In this document: piece after piece, positions 52,195 through 62,231 of the stretch
Numbering within the stretch: the first letter of the stretch is position 1
How the letters are laid out: each line of letters opens with the position of its first letter
Source: Ceratodon purpureus
Lineage: Eukaryota; Streptophyta; Bryopsida; Pseudoditrichales; Ditrichaceae
DNA length: 64,000 nt
Direction: 5' to 3'
NCBI GenBank assembly: GCA_014871385.1
Contig: CM026431.1
Coordinates: forward strand, 7,437,778-7,501,777
Program-made: the position numbers and the translations under genes
The notes under the pieces: model-generated
What the model was told of the DNA's origin: nothing
Seen by the model: the letters and a program-made list of their open reading frames with translations, nothing else
Databases searched by the model: none

Positions 52195-52750
52195 GTGATG
52201 GCGACTCTCTCCGACATGTTGCATCGATTCGCTCGGGGGTGGTATTCGAGGAAGAGCAGCTCTCAAGCACATCTTCATACAGGTCAGTAAGTGGGCTTCC
52301 AAAGCTCTCGCTTGCTCTGTCAGAGTCTTCACTTCTCTCATCACCTTGCAGCTCCAGCTCCTCACGTGGTAACACATCAAGGTTCTGCAACTCAGACACA
52401 TCCCCTTCAGATCTCACAGAGCCACTTTCCGAACTCCCAACGACGATCTCTTCTATCGATGTAGAGTGTTGGAAATTGAGATTGGTGGCAAGATTTAGTG
52501 ATATCCTTGGAAGAAAACTGTGAAGTATCGTATCCTGGCATCCTGACCTGGATTGCTCCAAAGAGGAACCATCGCTCATAGGCTCCTTGCCCTTCCTATG
52601 CTGTGCCCTTTCTCCAGGCAAACTTGCGCCGTATCCTGCTTGTGCTTCACAGGGACCGAAGTCTTCTGTTCCAGGAGTCTCCTTGGAGAGAGGTTTTGCA
52701 TCTGGTGGGACATCTGGTGCAAACCTGTGGTGTATGAAAGCACACAGGTT
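52195..52750 (-). pseudogene. Duplicate of the Q-rich gene's C-terminal segment
   Basis: The minus-strand peptide from FIHHRFAPDVPPDAKPLSKE through LDVLPREELELQGDERSED to ERIDATCRRESP is ~90% identical to the end of the gene at 57158-58439. Similarity covers about 550 bp (57190-57738 in the other copy) and stops abruptly at both sides. Beyond CRRESP the frame reads into unrelated sequence. The rest of the gene (Q-rich repeats and upstream exons) is absent. This is a partial segmental duplication with the kinase gene lying between the copies. Confidence 0.75.
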
Positions 52751-52799
52751 TGGCAACATTACATGAATGGGAGGAAGCACAATAAAGTGTACCAAAGAA

Positions 52800-54290
52800 G
52801 TGCTTAACTATTTCCCAATTTCAGCCCCTTCCGTAAACACTAGAAAAAATGGGATCTACATTTTGTCGATGCAAGATTAAGTTTGGGATACGGAAAGTAG
52901 ACTTGATCTTCTTCAACTTCCCAAAGTTGCGGGAGAAGACATTGAGTTTACAATGGAAAACGGAGACGTCGAACTCGGGCAAAATGAATGGCCTCATTTG
53001 GAAAAGTGAACATAACGGTTTAGGATTTTGTCCAAAATCACTTTTAATTTCGCGGGGCCCTCCGTATGCTGAAGAGGTATTCTAAAATAGTCAATTCATA
53101 TACTCATTAATTGATTTAGGGTTCCAAAAGTATCGCAAGGATGCTTTTTAAGAGGGTCATTTCCGCGATACTTTATGTCAGTTTTTTCCACCGAACATTA
53201 TTTTTTAAATTGAAAAAAACATCATCTAAAGACAATAGAGGGCCCCAAATGAAGAAATCAAGACTTCGGAAAAGTTCATTTTCATGATTTAGAACTAGTG
53301 GTCAAATTTAGTTTCAATTCAGGATGTTCTTTTTATGAAGATGTGTGTAAGATACCTCATGACACCTTTAAAAGTGACTAAAATGCTCAAAAACTACACC
53401 AAAATCCTCAAAATCAGCTTTGAGCCTTCAAAAACTGCACATTTCATTTTCACTTATTAGCGGTCACATGTTGCACTTTGTGATACACTTTATTGTGCTT
53501 CCCCCCGAATCGAAGATTCTGCAGTGCAGATGATGGACCGTGTAATTCGTAGAAGCTAAGTTAGCTGATTCCTTGCTTCACAATAGATGGTAATGGTTCA
53601 TGTTTAGAATAGAGCAGACCCTAGCACCTCAAAGATTTTGTAACATAATTATTCAAATTCTGAGTACCGTGACGCGGACTTTATGTCCTGATTATTCCTT
53701 TGTAACCACCGGTCGTGTGACGTGCCCCCTCCCCATTGGTCTAGTTAGACAAGATTATACTCCGTAGCCACACTCAAACTCTCGTGAACTTCGGAAGCAA
53801 TCTCGTAACCCTCAGCCCCTGTGAATCCTGGACTCTGATTGGCCGAGAGCAGCAAGGTTACAAGTCGTAACCTATCGATAATGATTACTCGATGAAAAAG
53901 GAATCTAGTCTTGGATGGTAAGCAGAATCTCATCAAATTCAAGCAGAATCTTGTCACATTTGAGCGGAATCCGTCCATCCACGACCGGTGGTTACGTACG
54001 GACTCGGCTACATCCCGTAACCCTCCTCGTCCCCCTGGTTACCTTGTCCATAACCGACAGGTGCTTCGAATGTCAAACAAGTCTAGCTGAAGAATCGGGT
54101 ATCGTACTGCTCGCTCACATGGATTTTGACGAAGCACTAGCACTGAGCTGAGACATACCAACGATCAAGTAACATGAATGTCTACGATATCGTTTGCTAA
54201 ACATCCACATGAATCTAGGTGATTAACGGAACCTTTTCAGTTAAGCCCTAAAGTAGAACAAGCGAGACTTAGGGGATGTCTCGAGGGGTA
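52800..54290. other. Intergenic, nothing recognised
   Basis: AT-rich at 53080-53480. No supported gene. Confidence 0.35.
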
Positions 54291-54639
54291 CTGTGCAGTG
54301 TGCAAGTCTCGAAGCACTGCTTCCTCGCATTTGCTGAGCAGGGTGCATATATTGATCCGTTTTGGAGTTAGCCACTCACTGTTCATGGATTGTCGTACTG
54401 TGTTAGGAATAGTTTGTGCAGGTGTGGCGCAGATTCGCGAGGCAAAGAGCCTGCCGCACGCATTCGAGGCAGGTCAACCTGTGGTATATGCGGCTACTGC
54501 TCATCTCTCCGACGAGGCTCCAACACCCCAGCACCTTAGTTGTGCTTCACGAGGGTTTGCAGTTCGTACCACAGATTTGGAGTCTGCGCTTGCAAGGAGG
54601 AGTGTATTATTATCGCCAGCGTTGCCGTTGAAACTTTCA

Positions 54640-55100
54640 AGCTCACGACATCACCTGGTATCACTTTGACGGGTAAGTTCCACTTCTTCTTTTCTCTCTT
54701 TTCTCTTCGGCCCTTGAGCACTTGTGGAGTGTTTTACTTTGCATCTGATTTTTCCGTTGTGCAACTCTACCAGGAATTAGTTTCATGTGGAAGTGGTTTC
54801 TTAGACTGTGGTTGCGGGTTCTACGAGCGTGCGTAGTGCTGGATTTGTGTGCTCTATTTACTGGCCGTTTCTGCTTGTCTCAAGCTCTCGACATCTCCCA
54901 GCTTTCGTGGAAAGGTAAGTTACTGCGATACTCCCTCCTGTTCTTGCGATCTTGTCAAACGTGGGCGTAGGACTTTTGCAGCATCTCTCTCTTCTCTTCT
55001 CACCCTTGAATAATGCGTCTTGCACGCATCTGGTTGTGGGCATTTCAACTCCGTCGTGAGTTGATTCCTATGTGCAAGTAGTTTCCTCAGATCGTGCATA
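54640..55100 (+). repeat. Diverged duplication in kinase 5' region
   Basis: Two ~220-bp blocks (about 54638-54835 and 54885-55105) share the order 'caagctc.cgacatc', a GGTAAGTT donor-like sequence, 'ctcttctc..ccttga', 'gcatctg' and 'tgtggaagtggtttcttag' or 'tgtgcaagtagtttcctcag'. They look like duplicated leader exon/intron units upstream of the kinase ATG at 55262. Confidence 0.45.
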
Positions 55101-55261
55101 CGGTTGTCTCCGAGTTTACAAACTCATTGCTGGATTGACAGGCTCAGTTTGCACGAAACTCTAAGGGCAAGTTATACACACCGTTGGGTTATCCTAGCAC
55201 CTCATCTTTGCTCGCAAAGCTGACTGGCAAAGCGACTAACAATTGAACACACTGAGCAGAG

Positions 55262-56587
55262 ATGGCAGCGACAAGCGGATCAGATCCTTCATGTGCGATG
55301 GGTGGATCAGGTGAATCGGAGTATTTCACAGCACCTGCGAGTGCGACCACGTCTTCGAGTTTCGTATCTGCAGTGGAGGAGCAGATCGAGCGCTCTAAGG
55401 CGCATTGGAGCACTCTGGTGGATCAGTCCGAGTACAGTGATGATGATGAGGATTGTGTAGCTGAAGTGAGCAATGTCAAAGAATTCATGGAGTTGCAGAG
55501 ACATCCCATCTGGGGTACTTTCTTCCAAGCATTTAGTGACAATATGGGAGTGTGGAAAAAAATGGGTGAGTTGGTGGTGGGGGAGATGTTTGCCGAGGGT
55601 GGGCAGGCGCAGCTCTTCCATGTCAAGGTTCTATGGTCTGATCCAAGGAATATTGCGATTGATCAAAGGGAAGGAAATCAGCATGTGTTGAAGGTTTTCA
55701 AGAAGGGAACTTTCTTGAAACAAGTGAAGTCCTTGTTGCCTCATGGGTTGTTGCAATTCCATGCCTTGGAGCAACAAAATCATATGTCTCTCGCACCCAA
55801 GGTAGTTGTTCCAAGGTACTATTGTAGGGTGCATCATGGGATATTGTTGGAGGATGGAAGATTTGCGTTCTTGATGAAAAGGGAAGATGTTGATTTGCGC
55901 ACTTTGATTGAAAGCAATATGGAAGCAAGGAGTGACATACGTTATGGACCATTTCCAAATGATGTAGTTGGTTACATAATGTATGATGTTGCATTGGGGG
56001 TGAATTGGCTACACCATCATGACATAGTACATCGAGACTTGAAGGCATCAAATGTGCTTGTAAAAGATTGGAACCTTCCTTGGTCAGAATGGGAATGTTA
56101 TATAGCAGACTATGAATGCTCGGTCGGAGTTTTAGGAACTGGATTCTTTGGAGCACCTGAGGTTTTGCAAGCATGCATGGACATGGACAAAAAGACAAGG
56201 TTGAGACCGGAAGTGAAGACAAGGTTGAGACTGGAAGTGTTTTCAAGAGCAGCAGATGTATATAGTTACGGAATGACTTGCTATGAGATATTAACAGGAA
56301 AGCTTCCATTCGAAGACTTGCATCGAGTCATTTATAACACGCATGAATTGAAGGATTTAATCATCAATCAACACCTTCGGCCCAATGTACCTGAATATGT
56401 AGAAGAATGGATACGGGAGTTACTAAGCAGATGTTGGCAACATGATCCTGGAGCAAGACCTACATTTGATGAAATATTGAGTGTACTTTCAACTAATTCA
56501 GTTGAAGCAAGGAGAATTGAGGATGGCTTAAAGAAGGTGTATGGCAAGAATTTCAAGCGTGGGCTGTATGCTGAAACCTTACATTGA
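55262..56587 (+). CDS. TKL-like protein kinase with DYE in place of DFG
   Basis: Single-exon frame of 441 residues from the ATG at 55262. The kinase domain spans about 100-410: glycine-rich region GEMFAEGGQAQLF (107-119), ATP-site lysine in HVLKVF (K144), catalytic HRDLKASN (257-264), DYE at 283-285 where DFG is usual, GTGFFGAPE (activation segment to APE, 292-300), then DVYSYGMTCYEILTGKLPF and CWQHDPGARPTF. The lysine, HRD aspartate, Asn264 and the metal-binding Asp283 are kept, so it may still be active. The DFG glycine is replaced by Glu. Residues 311-326 contain a perfect 8-residue tandem duplication type (KTRLRPEV, KTRLRLEV). The cytosolic Ser/Thr or dual-specificity class cannot be decided. 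This style of large-family kinase is common in mosses. Intronless coding region with a complex leader. Confidence 0.8.
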   Translation: MAATSGSDPSCAMGGSGESEYFTAPASATTSSSFVSAVEEQIERSKAHWSTLVDQSEYSDDDEDCVAEVSNVKEFMELQRHPIWGTFFQAFSDNMGVWKKMGELVVGEMFAEGGQAQLFHVKVLWSDPRNIAIDQREGNQHVLKVFKKGTFLKQVKSLLPHGLLQFHALEQQNHMSLAPKVVVPRYYCRVHHGILLEDGRFAFLMKREDVDLRTLIESNMEARSDIRYGPFPNDVVGYIMYDVALGVNWLHHHDIVHRDLKASNVLVKDWNLPWSEWECYIADYECSVGVLGTGFFGAPEVLQACMDMDKKTRLRPEVKTRLRLEVFSRAADVYSYGMTCYEILTGKLPFEDLHRVIYNTHELKDLIINQHLRPNVPEYVEEWIRELLSRCWQHDPGARPTFDEILSVLSTNSVEARRIEDGLKKVYGKNFKRGLYAETLH

Positions 56588-56799
56588 TGAGAATGTTATT
56601 TAGCAAATTGTACAGGAAATTTTCTATGGTAGAAGTAGAATAGATAATTGCCAACTTCCTCATCATGTGTTGAAGTTGTTAACAGTATTGTATTTTGTTC
56701 TCAGTGGGTATAATATATGGATCAGTGACATATTGGGTATAATATATAGGGTTATGGAACTTATGCAAGCAATGTCCATAAAATTTATGCAATAGCACT

Positions 56800-56915
56800 A
56801 CCATCTCACTTGGAGGGGATTGTGAGAAAATAGAAAAGTATGGGGGAGTTGTTGGTAGGGAAGAAGTTTGTGGACGGGTGGGGATATGGAGCTCTTCCAT
56901 GCCCACATCACATGG
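56800..56915 (+). pseudogene. Kinase glycine-loop remnant
   Basis: 'atgggggagttgttggtagg' and 'ggagctcttccatg' match the kinase sequence around 55562-55622 (MGELVVGEMF...QLFH). The remnant lies 220 bp after the kinase stop and covers only ~110 bp, interrupted afterwards. It is a decayed fragment of a tandem copy. Confidence 0.5.
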
Positions 56916-57157
56916 TAGTAGGACACTTGCAACACTGTGCAGGCATATTTGTGATATGCAGTATTCTTATGTCAAGTCCTGTCGTATCTCTATCCACTCT
57001 GAAAATTCTCACCAGACTTGCAAGATACAATAAAAGATTAATCTGAAAGAGCATCTTCTTCAAAATCATGTATACAACGTGATGCAAGCCTCAGTGAACA
57101 TCGAACGGTAACCTCGTTAACATGCGGTTACATAAATGAGTACCTTCATGGACCAGC

Positions 57158-58439
57158 CTAATGCTCAGAAGATGGCTGCACTGGTGCCAATGGCGACTCT
57201 CTCCGACATGTTGCATCGATTCGCTCGGGGGTGGTATTCGAGGAAGAGCAGCTCTCAAGCACATCTTCATACAGGTCAGTAAGTGGGCTTCCAAAGCTCT
57301 CGCTTGCCCTGTCAGAGTCTTCACTTCTCTCATCACCTTGCAGCTCCAGCTCCTCACGTGGTAACACATCAAGTTTCTGCAACTCAGACACATCCCTTTC
57401 CGACCTCACAGAGCCGCTTTCCGAGCTCCCAGTGACGATCTCTTGTATCGATGCAGAGTGGTGGAAATTGAGCTTGGTGGTAGGATTCAGTGATATCCTT
57501 GGAAGAAAACTGTGTAGTATCGTATCCTGGCATCCTGACCTGGATTGCTCCAAAGAGGAACCATCGCTCATGGGCTCCTTGCCCTTCCTATGCTGTGCCC
57601 TTTCTCCAGGCAACCTTGCGCCGTGTCCTGCGCCTTGTGCTTCACAGGGATCAAAGTCTTCTGTTCCAGGAGTCTCCTTGGAGAGAGGTTTTGCATCCGA
57701 AGGGACATCTTGTGCAAACCTGTGGTGTATGAAAGCGAAACCAACCGTGATGGTTTCGTAATTCAGACGATTTCTTGGAGCTCCTGGACTCTGGCTCATG
57801 TCGTACTGATTGCCCGGGTTCATTGCTGGTGCTTGTGCTGTCTGCTGAGGGTTGTTTAGTGCACCTGGATACATTTGGTTCTGAGGGTTGTACATCGCTG
57901 CTTGTGCTTGTGCTGTCTGCTGGGGATAGTTTGGAGCACCTAGATACATTTGGTTCTGATTGATATACATCGCTCCTTGAGCCTGTGCTTGAGCTGTCTG
58001 CTGGGGGTAATTTGGTGCACCTGGATACATTTGGTTCTGATTGTTATACATCGCTGCTTGTGCTTGTGCTTGTGCTGTCTGCTGGCCCGGGTAGTTTGGT
58101 GCACCTGGATACATTTGGTTTTGAGGGTTATACATCGCTGTTTGTGCTTGAACTTGTGGCCAATTGTAAGATGGAGCTCTTTGTTGGGAATAATTTGGGG
58201 GAAGTTGGACTGAAGGTCTTGCTCGTAGCTGTTGTCTCATCATGGATACTTCCCGGAACTGATTTGCTTGCAGTGGACCTCGTCGTGATCCTCGTCGAGC
58301 AGCTATTGGCATAGCAGCAGGAAATTCGTCCTCACTGCTTGAGTCTACTAGTCGCCGAGGAGGGGCTGTTGCCCATGGAAGTTGAAACCCAAAACATCCG
58401 ACGTAATCGCTGGACTTCAGATACTTGGCTCTCGTCAAT
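57158..58439 (-). CDS. Q-rich C-terminal exon of a minus-strand gene
   Basis: The exon begins after acceptor 'aatgtatgtag' at 58440 (LTRAKYLKSSDYVGCFGFQL) and ends with a stop at 57158. The order is a basic/acidic linker (DSSSEDEFPAAMPIAARRGS), an Arg/Gln segment, and four copies of a ~29-residue repeat with core NQMYPGAPNYPQQTAQAQAQ (about 57800-58165). Then comes a Ser/Glu/Asp-rich tail (SGSVRSERDVSELQKLDVLP) ending LAPVQPSSEH. It looks intrinsically disordered. It is probably the cytoplasmic or nuclear tail of the protein encoded by the upstream minus-strand exons. The preceding mini-exon 58576-58614 (ILRTPTTFSLMD) fits in phase, but the further junction is unresolved. Confidence 0.55.
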
Positions 58440-58575
58440 CTACATACATTTGAGAAATGGATTAGTTCAAATAGGGGTGGTACTTCGTACAAATGTCAAA
58501 TAATCGTTACTATCACGACTTAGAGTGGGTAAGTCACTAGTTAAATCACTGTAGAGGCCAGAAGAGTGTTCGCAC

Positions 58576-61055
58576 CTGTCCATCAAGCTGAATGTAGTTG
58601 GTGTGCGTAGAATCCTGCACATCGGTTTACATCACATGGTCATGGACGTTGGCCAACAGCGGAAAGTTCCTTTCACATTCGAAAACAATCTCTCTAAGCT
58701 TACTAATTGTGAATATGCATCCTGACAATATCTACAATGCAACCAGCCAGGTATCCCAGGTTTCAACGACGACAATGCTACGCTAGACCTCATACGAGGA
58801 GCATGACCTACAGGCTTTTTATCTCCCTGCGTCGTTGCATCAACAACACCGAATTGGGAGTAGATTCGATGTTGTAGTATCCTGGTTGGCTTGGAGCACA
58901 CGGCATCCACATTGGATTGAAAACCTGCATGATTAATGCTTGTGCTTAAAATCTGGTAAACTAATTTCCATAAGACCCTAACCCAAAATCTGCATCTAAT
59001 TAGTTCCTGTCCTCTTCGAGATTGGAATATATTGTGAAATAGCCAACCCTTCTGCAAAAACAATATCTGATAGTATTGCTTGTCCTTTAAAAGTGTGTGC
59101 AGAAGACAGACCGAACTTGGACTAAAACATTTACGGATTTTACTTGCCCTGTTCTGTTCGCACTCCTGCTGATCCCGAGTTTCCCGAGCCATCAAGACAT
59201 TAAATCTTCGAAGAGATGAAACTCCAACCGAATTGAGACAGCCGATGCAGCAAAGGCCACAGATGCCTACCATGCACACTCCCGCCACCGTGGCCTGGAA
59301 CGTAGACAGGCTGGTCACTGATAAACACAATGAAAACCAACACTAGGTTACCCAAACTTCACTCAGCCAGTCGTGTCTACCAAAACTTGTGAAGATCCGG
59401 TTCAGTATTAAGATGGACCTCCAGTTATAGAGAATACAATATGTAACTTAAATACGCGGCATAGGACTTCAAACCTACAAGCAGTTGGTGCCCAAATGTA
59501 GATGGTCTTGGACTCGGTGAATGCGATCACCCTGTTATCTCTTGCAGATGTGGCATTCCAATTCAAAGTAATCGTCATGGTTGCTTTGCCAACGATATCC
59601 TGCTTGCCCCCACCTACCAAAGCACTTCTGGTCATTACTTAGCAGTATCAACGCCCTTAATAAAACTATTTACTAATGCACAGCCACCCTCTTTCAGATA
59701 TCTCCTGTTCATAAGCTAAAACATCATTAAGCCAGTCTTTGTGACATTTGGTAAAGAAGTCTACAGAACTGAACAGGTATTCTTCGATGACCTGATTATT
59801 TCCTTGAGGTTCAACAGTGCCACGACTAACTAAAACTCTACAGAAGAAACAGGTTAAGAGGTATATACATTGTCTGCGCCTTTTCCGTAAAGAAGAGTGC
59901 CAAGAGCATTATTGGCAATGGACACGTTTTGGTTGAACTTGATGCCCAGACCAGTCACTGGCCACGAATTGTTTAGAGGAAGTGATGGCAGGATCCACTC
60001 GCCGGTGGGGTCAGTCTGAACCATGGTAAAGTTTGCAACAGATTGGGGCAGGATCACACGAGCAGCACCCCCGCGGCATTGAATAGTTAACCACACCATC
60101 AACCCTGCAAGTGTCAACTAACATAAACAAGCTGAAATTGCCTGGATCGTCTAAGTGAACGTTTACAATTGAATATCTGACCAGTTTGTGTATAATTTTC
60201 ATGTTTTTACAATGATGAAGTTACAAAATCAAAAGGTCGATTTAAAAGGAAGACGATTGAATTACCAGACGGCGCCTGGATGTAAATAGGTCGGATGGGA
60301 ATCCCTGAGGTGAATACATATAACGATGTAGAAAAAATAGCATATGGGGCACTGATGAGAACCCGCGTTTCAGGGGTAATAACATTTGTCTCTGACGTTA
60401 TGAAGTCATCACTTGAACCTGCCCAAAAGCCCTCAAATCCCACCATCAGCAACGTCTCAAGTAATACTCTTACCGATCATGTTCTGAAAGCAACCTCACG
60501 GTTTAATTCCTTTACAATTTGCAGCAGGAACCATAACCAAACTTGATTACGGATTCTAACAAAAGGGTAGCAAAACAGCAATTGGCAGAAAATTAACTTG
60601 AGGGTTGCCCTGAGAATTGGTGTTCTTGGGAGGTGTGCGAGAGTACCTGAGGACAAGGGACCAGCAGATGTGGAAGTTGGGGGGTTCGACGTCGAGGAGT
60701 TGGAAGTTGAGTTGGAAGTGGGGGAGTTGGAAGCCGGGGAGATGGAAGTTGTGGAGTTGGAAGTCGTGGAGTTGGAAGCTGTCGAGTTTGAAGCTGGTGC
60801 GCTCGGCGGACCATTTTGAGCGTGAAGAGGACAACACAAGCTCGACAGCAGTAAAAGCCCAACCAACTTGGCCAGCTGATCTTGCAAGTGCTGGTTTCTG
60901 GAACCAAGTGTCTCTCTTCGAAAAATGTAACTCTGAAACATGCTGACTCTCCACAAAGTAATTTGCTCTGCTAGATCAGTCGTTACACTAAGAAAGCTCC
61001 TCACAAAAGAGTCATCGCCCCCGTTAGCTAATAACATATCTGAAGGTGGACCCAA
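58576..61055 (-). CDS. Putative secreted/membrane protein, upstream exons
   Basis: Exon-like segments on the minus strand, most bounded by GT-AG: a signal-peptide-like start near 60936 (MFQSYIFRRETLGS then LAKLVGLLLLSSLCCPLHAQ); a stretch with many N-x-S/T sequons (ASNSTTSNSTTSISPASNSP) to about 60650; GSSDDFITSETNVITPETRV...FTSGIPIRPIYIQAPSG (about 60424-60270); WLTIQCRGGAARVILPQS...NNALGTLLYGKG (about 60102-59867); GKATMTITLNWNATSARDN...WAPTAC (about 59622-59478); and VAGVCMVGICGLCCIGCLNS...RRFNVLMARETRD (about 59320-59150), a likely membrane span. It reads as an extracellular beta-rich region, one transmembrane helix and a cytoplasmic tail. No family is recognised and exact phases are not all resolved. 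Confidence 0.45.
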
Positions 61056-61199
61056 TACTTCTTAACTCCATACAAGTCCAGACCCGGATCCTTCAGCATT
61101 TCCAAGTTTTTATCATCAAATTGTCAGCTCTTCCTTTCAAACTCATGACATATTCGAAAACATTTGAAATCCATACAGAACGCCTCCAGCCTTCTTCAG

Positions 61200-61850
61200 C
61201 ATTCTCCGCTCAAGCTCTCATGTGATATCCTGGCTAATATGTTGACGCTTAATTCAAACGATGCGGCCAAAAACTTCACCTTCGTAATCCCAATTGGAAA
61301 CAAAATATAATAATTCCGCCAAAGCCAATTCAATCGTGAGTACTTATAATACCTCACTTCAAAACAGAGCACAACGCTAATAGGCTCAAGACCTGCTGAT
61401 GAATTTGATGCGCTCACCACTTTCGCGACGACATCAACTCGACGGTTCATCAGGTCACAACAAGCATGACAGTGCAGTGTGGATTAGAATTTAGCACAGG
61501 TTGCACAGCATCTTAGAGAAGACTAACAACCTGTACTGAATAAAGTGCATAGGGATCTGTATTCGTGACAGTGGCCACGAGTCAATATAGAATGATAATT
61601 GCAGGTTGCAAGTAAGGGAGAAAATTAATATGCCAACCATACAAAAGATATTGCACAACAAGCAAAGGTCTGCTCACAACGGCGCTTGCAAGAGTGAATG
61701 GGGCTGAGCGGTTAGATTTGAACTTAACGTCTGTTGGCACTCCAGACGTCTCCACAAAAGTGACACCTGGATGTACTAGGGTCAAGTAACATCCGTCAAC
61801 TGCCACTTTCTGGGGCAGTTTCACCAGAAAAAACTTTGGAAAGGTAAACT
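61200..61850 (-). CDS. Further exon-like segments, possibly same gene
   Basis: On the minus strand, KFFLVKLPQKVAVDGCYLTL, VHPGVTFVETSGVPTDVKFK and SAPFTLASAVV end at a GTGAGC donor near 61683. ATVTNTDPYALYSVQ (near 61531-61575) is followed by a GTTGTT donor-like site, and KVVSASNSSAGLEPISVVLC lies near 61360-61430. These look like extracellular beta-strand exons similar in style to those downstream, but they precede the signal-peptide-like start at 60936. They may belong to a neighbouring paralog or to an alternative 5' end. Confidence 0.35.
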
Positions 61851-62231
61851 TGGCATTCGGTTCAAATAATCAAAGAAGAATGCGAACCTTCAATTCTACT
61901 ATAGATAAAAATCACAAGATGTAACTAATCCTGTGACGTACCATCCAGCACCTTCGAACCTCACCTTGTGAACATGCTAGTTTATCCGCACAAAATATTA
62001 ACTAGATCATCTAGAAAATAACTTGTAGATAAATTGAGAGTGAAACCAAGAGCGACAAGAAGAATAAAGCGCCCAGCTTACTTCCTCACCGCATGCATTC
62101 AGCCCAGTGAGGGCCTTAAAATTGTGAGTGAAGCCTGGGTGAAGATTCGTTTAAGAAAATTGGAAATTAAATGTAAAGTTGGATACACTTTCACTTCATA
62201 ATATTCTACTACAGAAGAAACATCTAAAAAA
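61851..62231. other. Intergenic, 3' flank of dapB
   Basis: No gene seen. AT-rich; it holds the 3' end of the minus-strand dapB transcript. Confidence 0.4.

Noticed and set aside
58576..58640. A 21-base intron (gtgatg...tgcag) joining ...CWPTSM to ILRTPTT
   Set aside because: Phases fit, but 21 bases is far below workable plant intron length; the real junction is left open.
60598..60946. Plus-strand Glu/Val-rich frames opposite the sequon repeat
   Set aside because: The minus strand has a signal-peptide-like sequence leading directly into the repeat and a CAG/GTACTC donor; the plus-strand frames lack starts and context.
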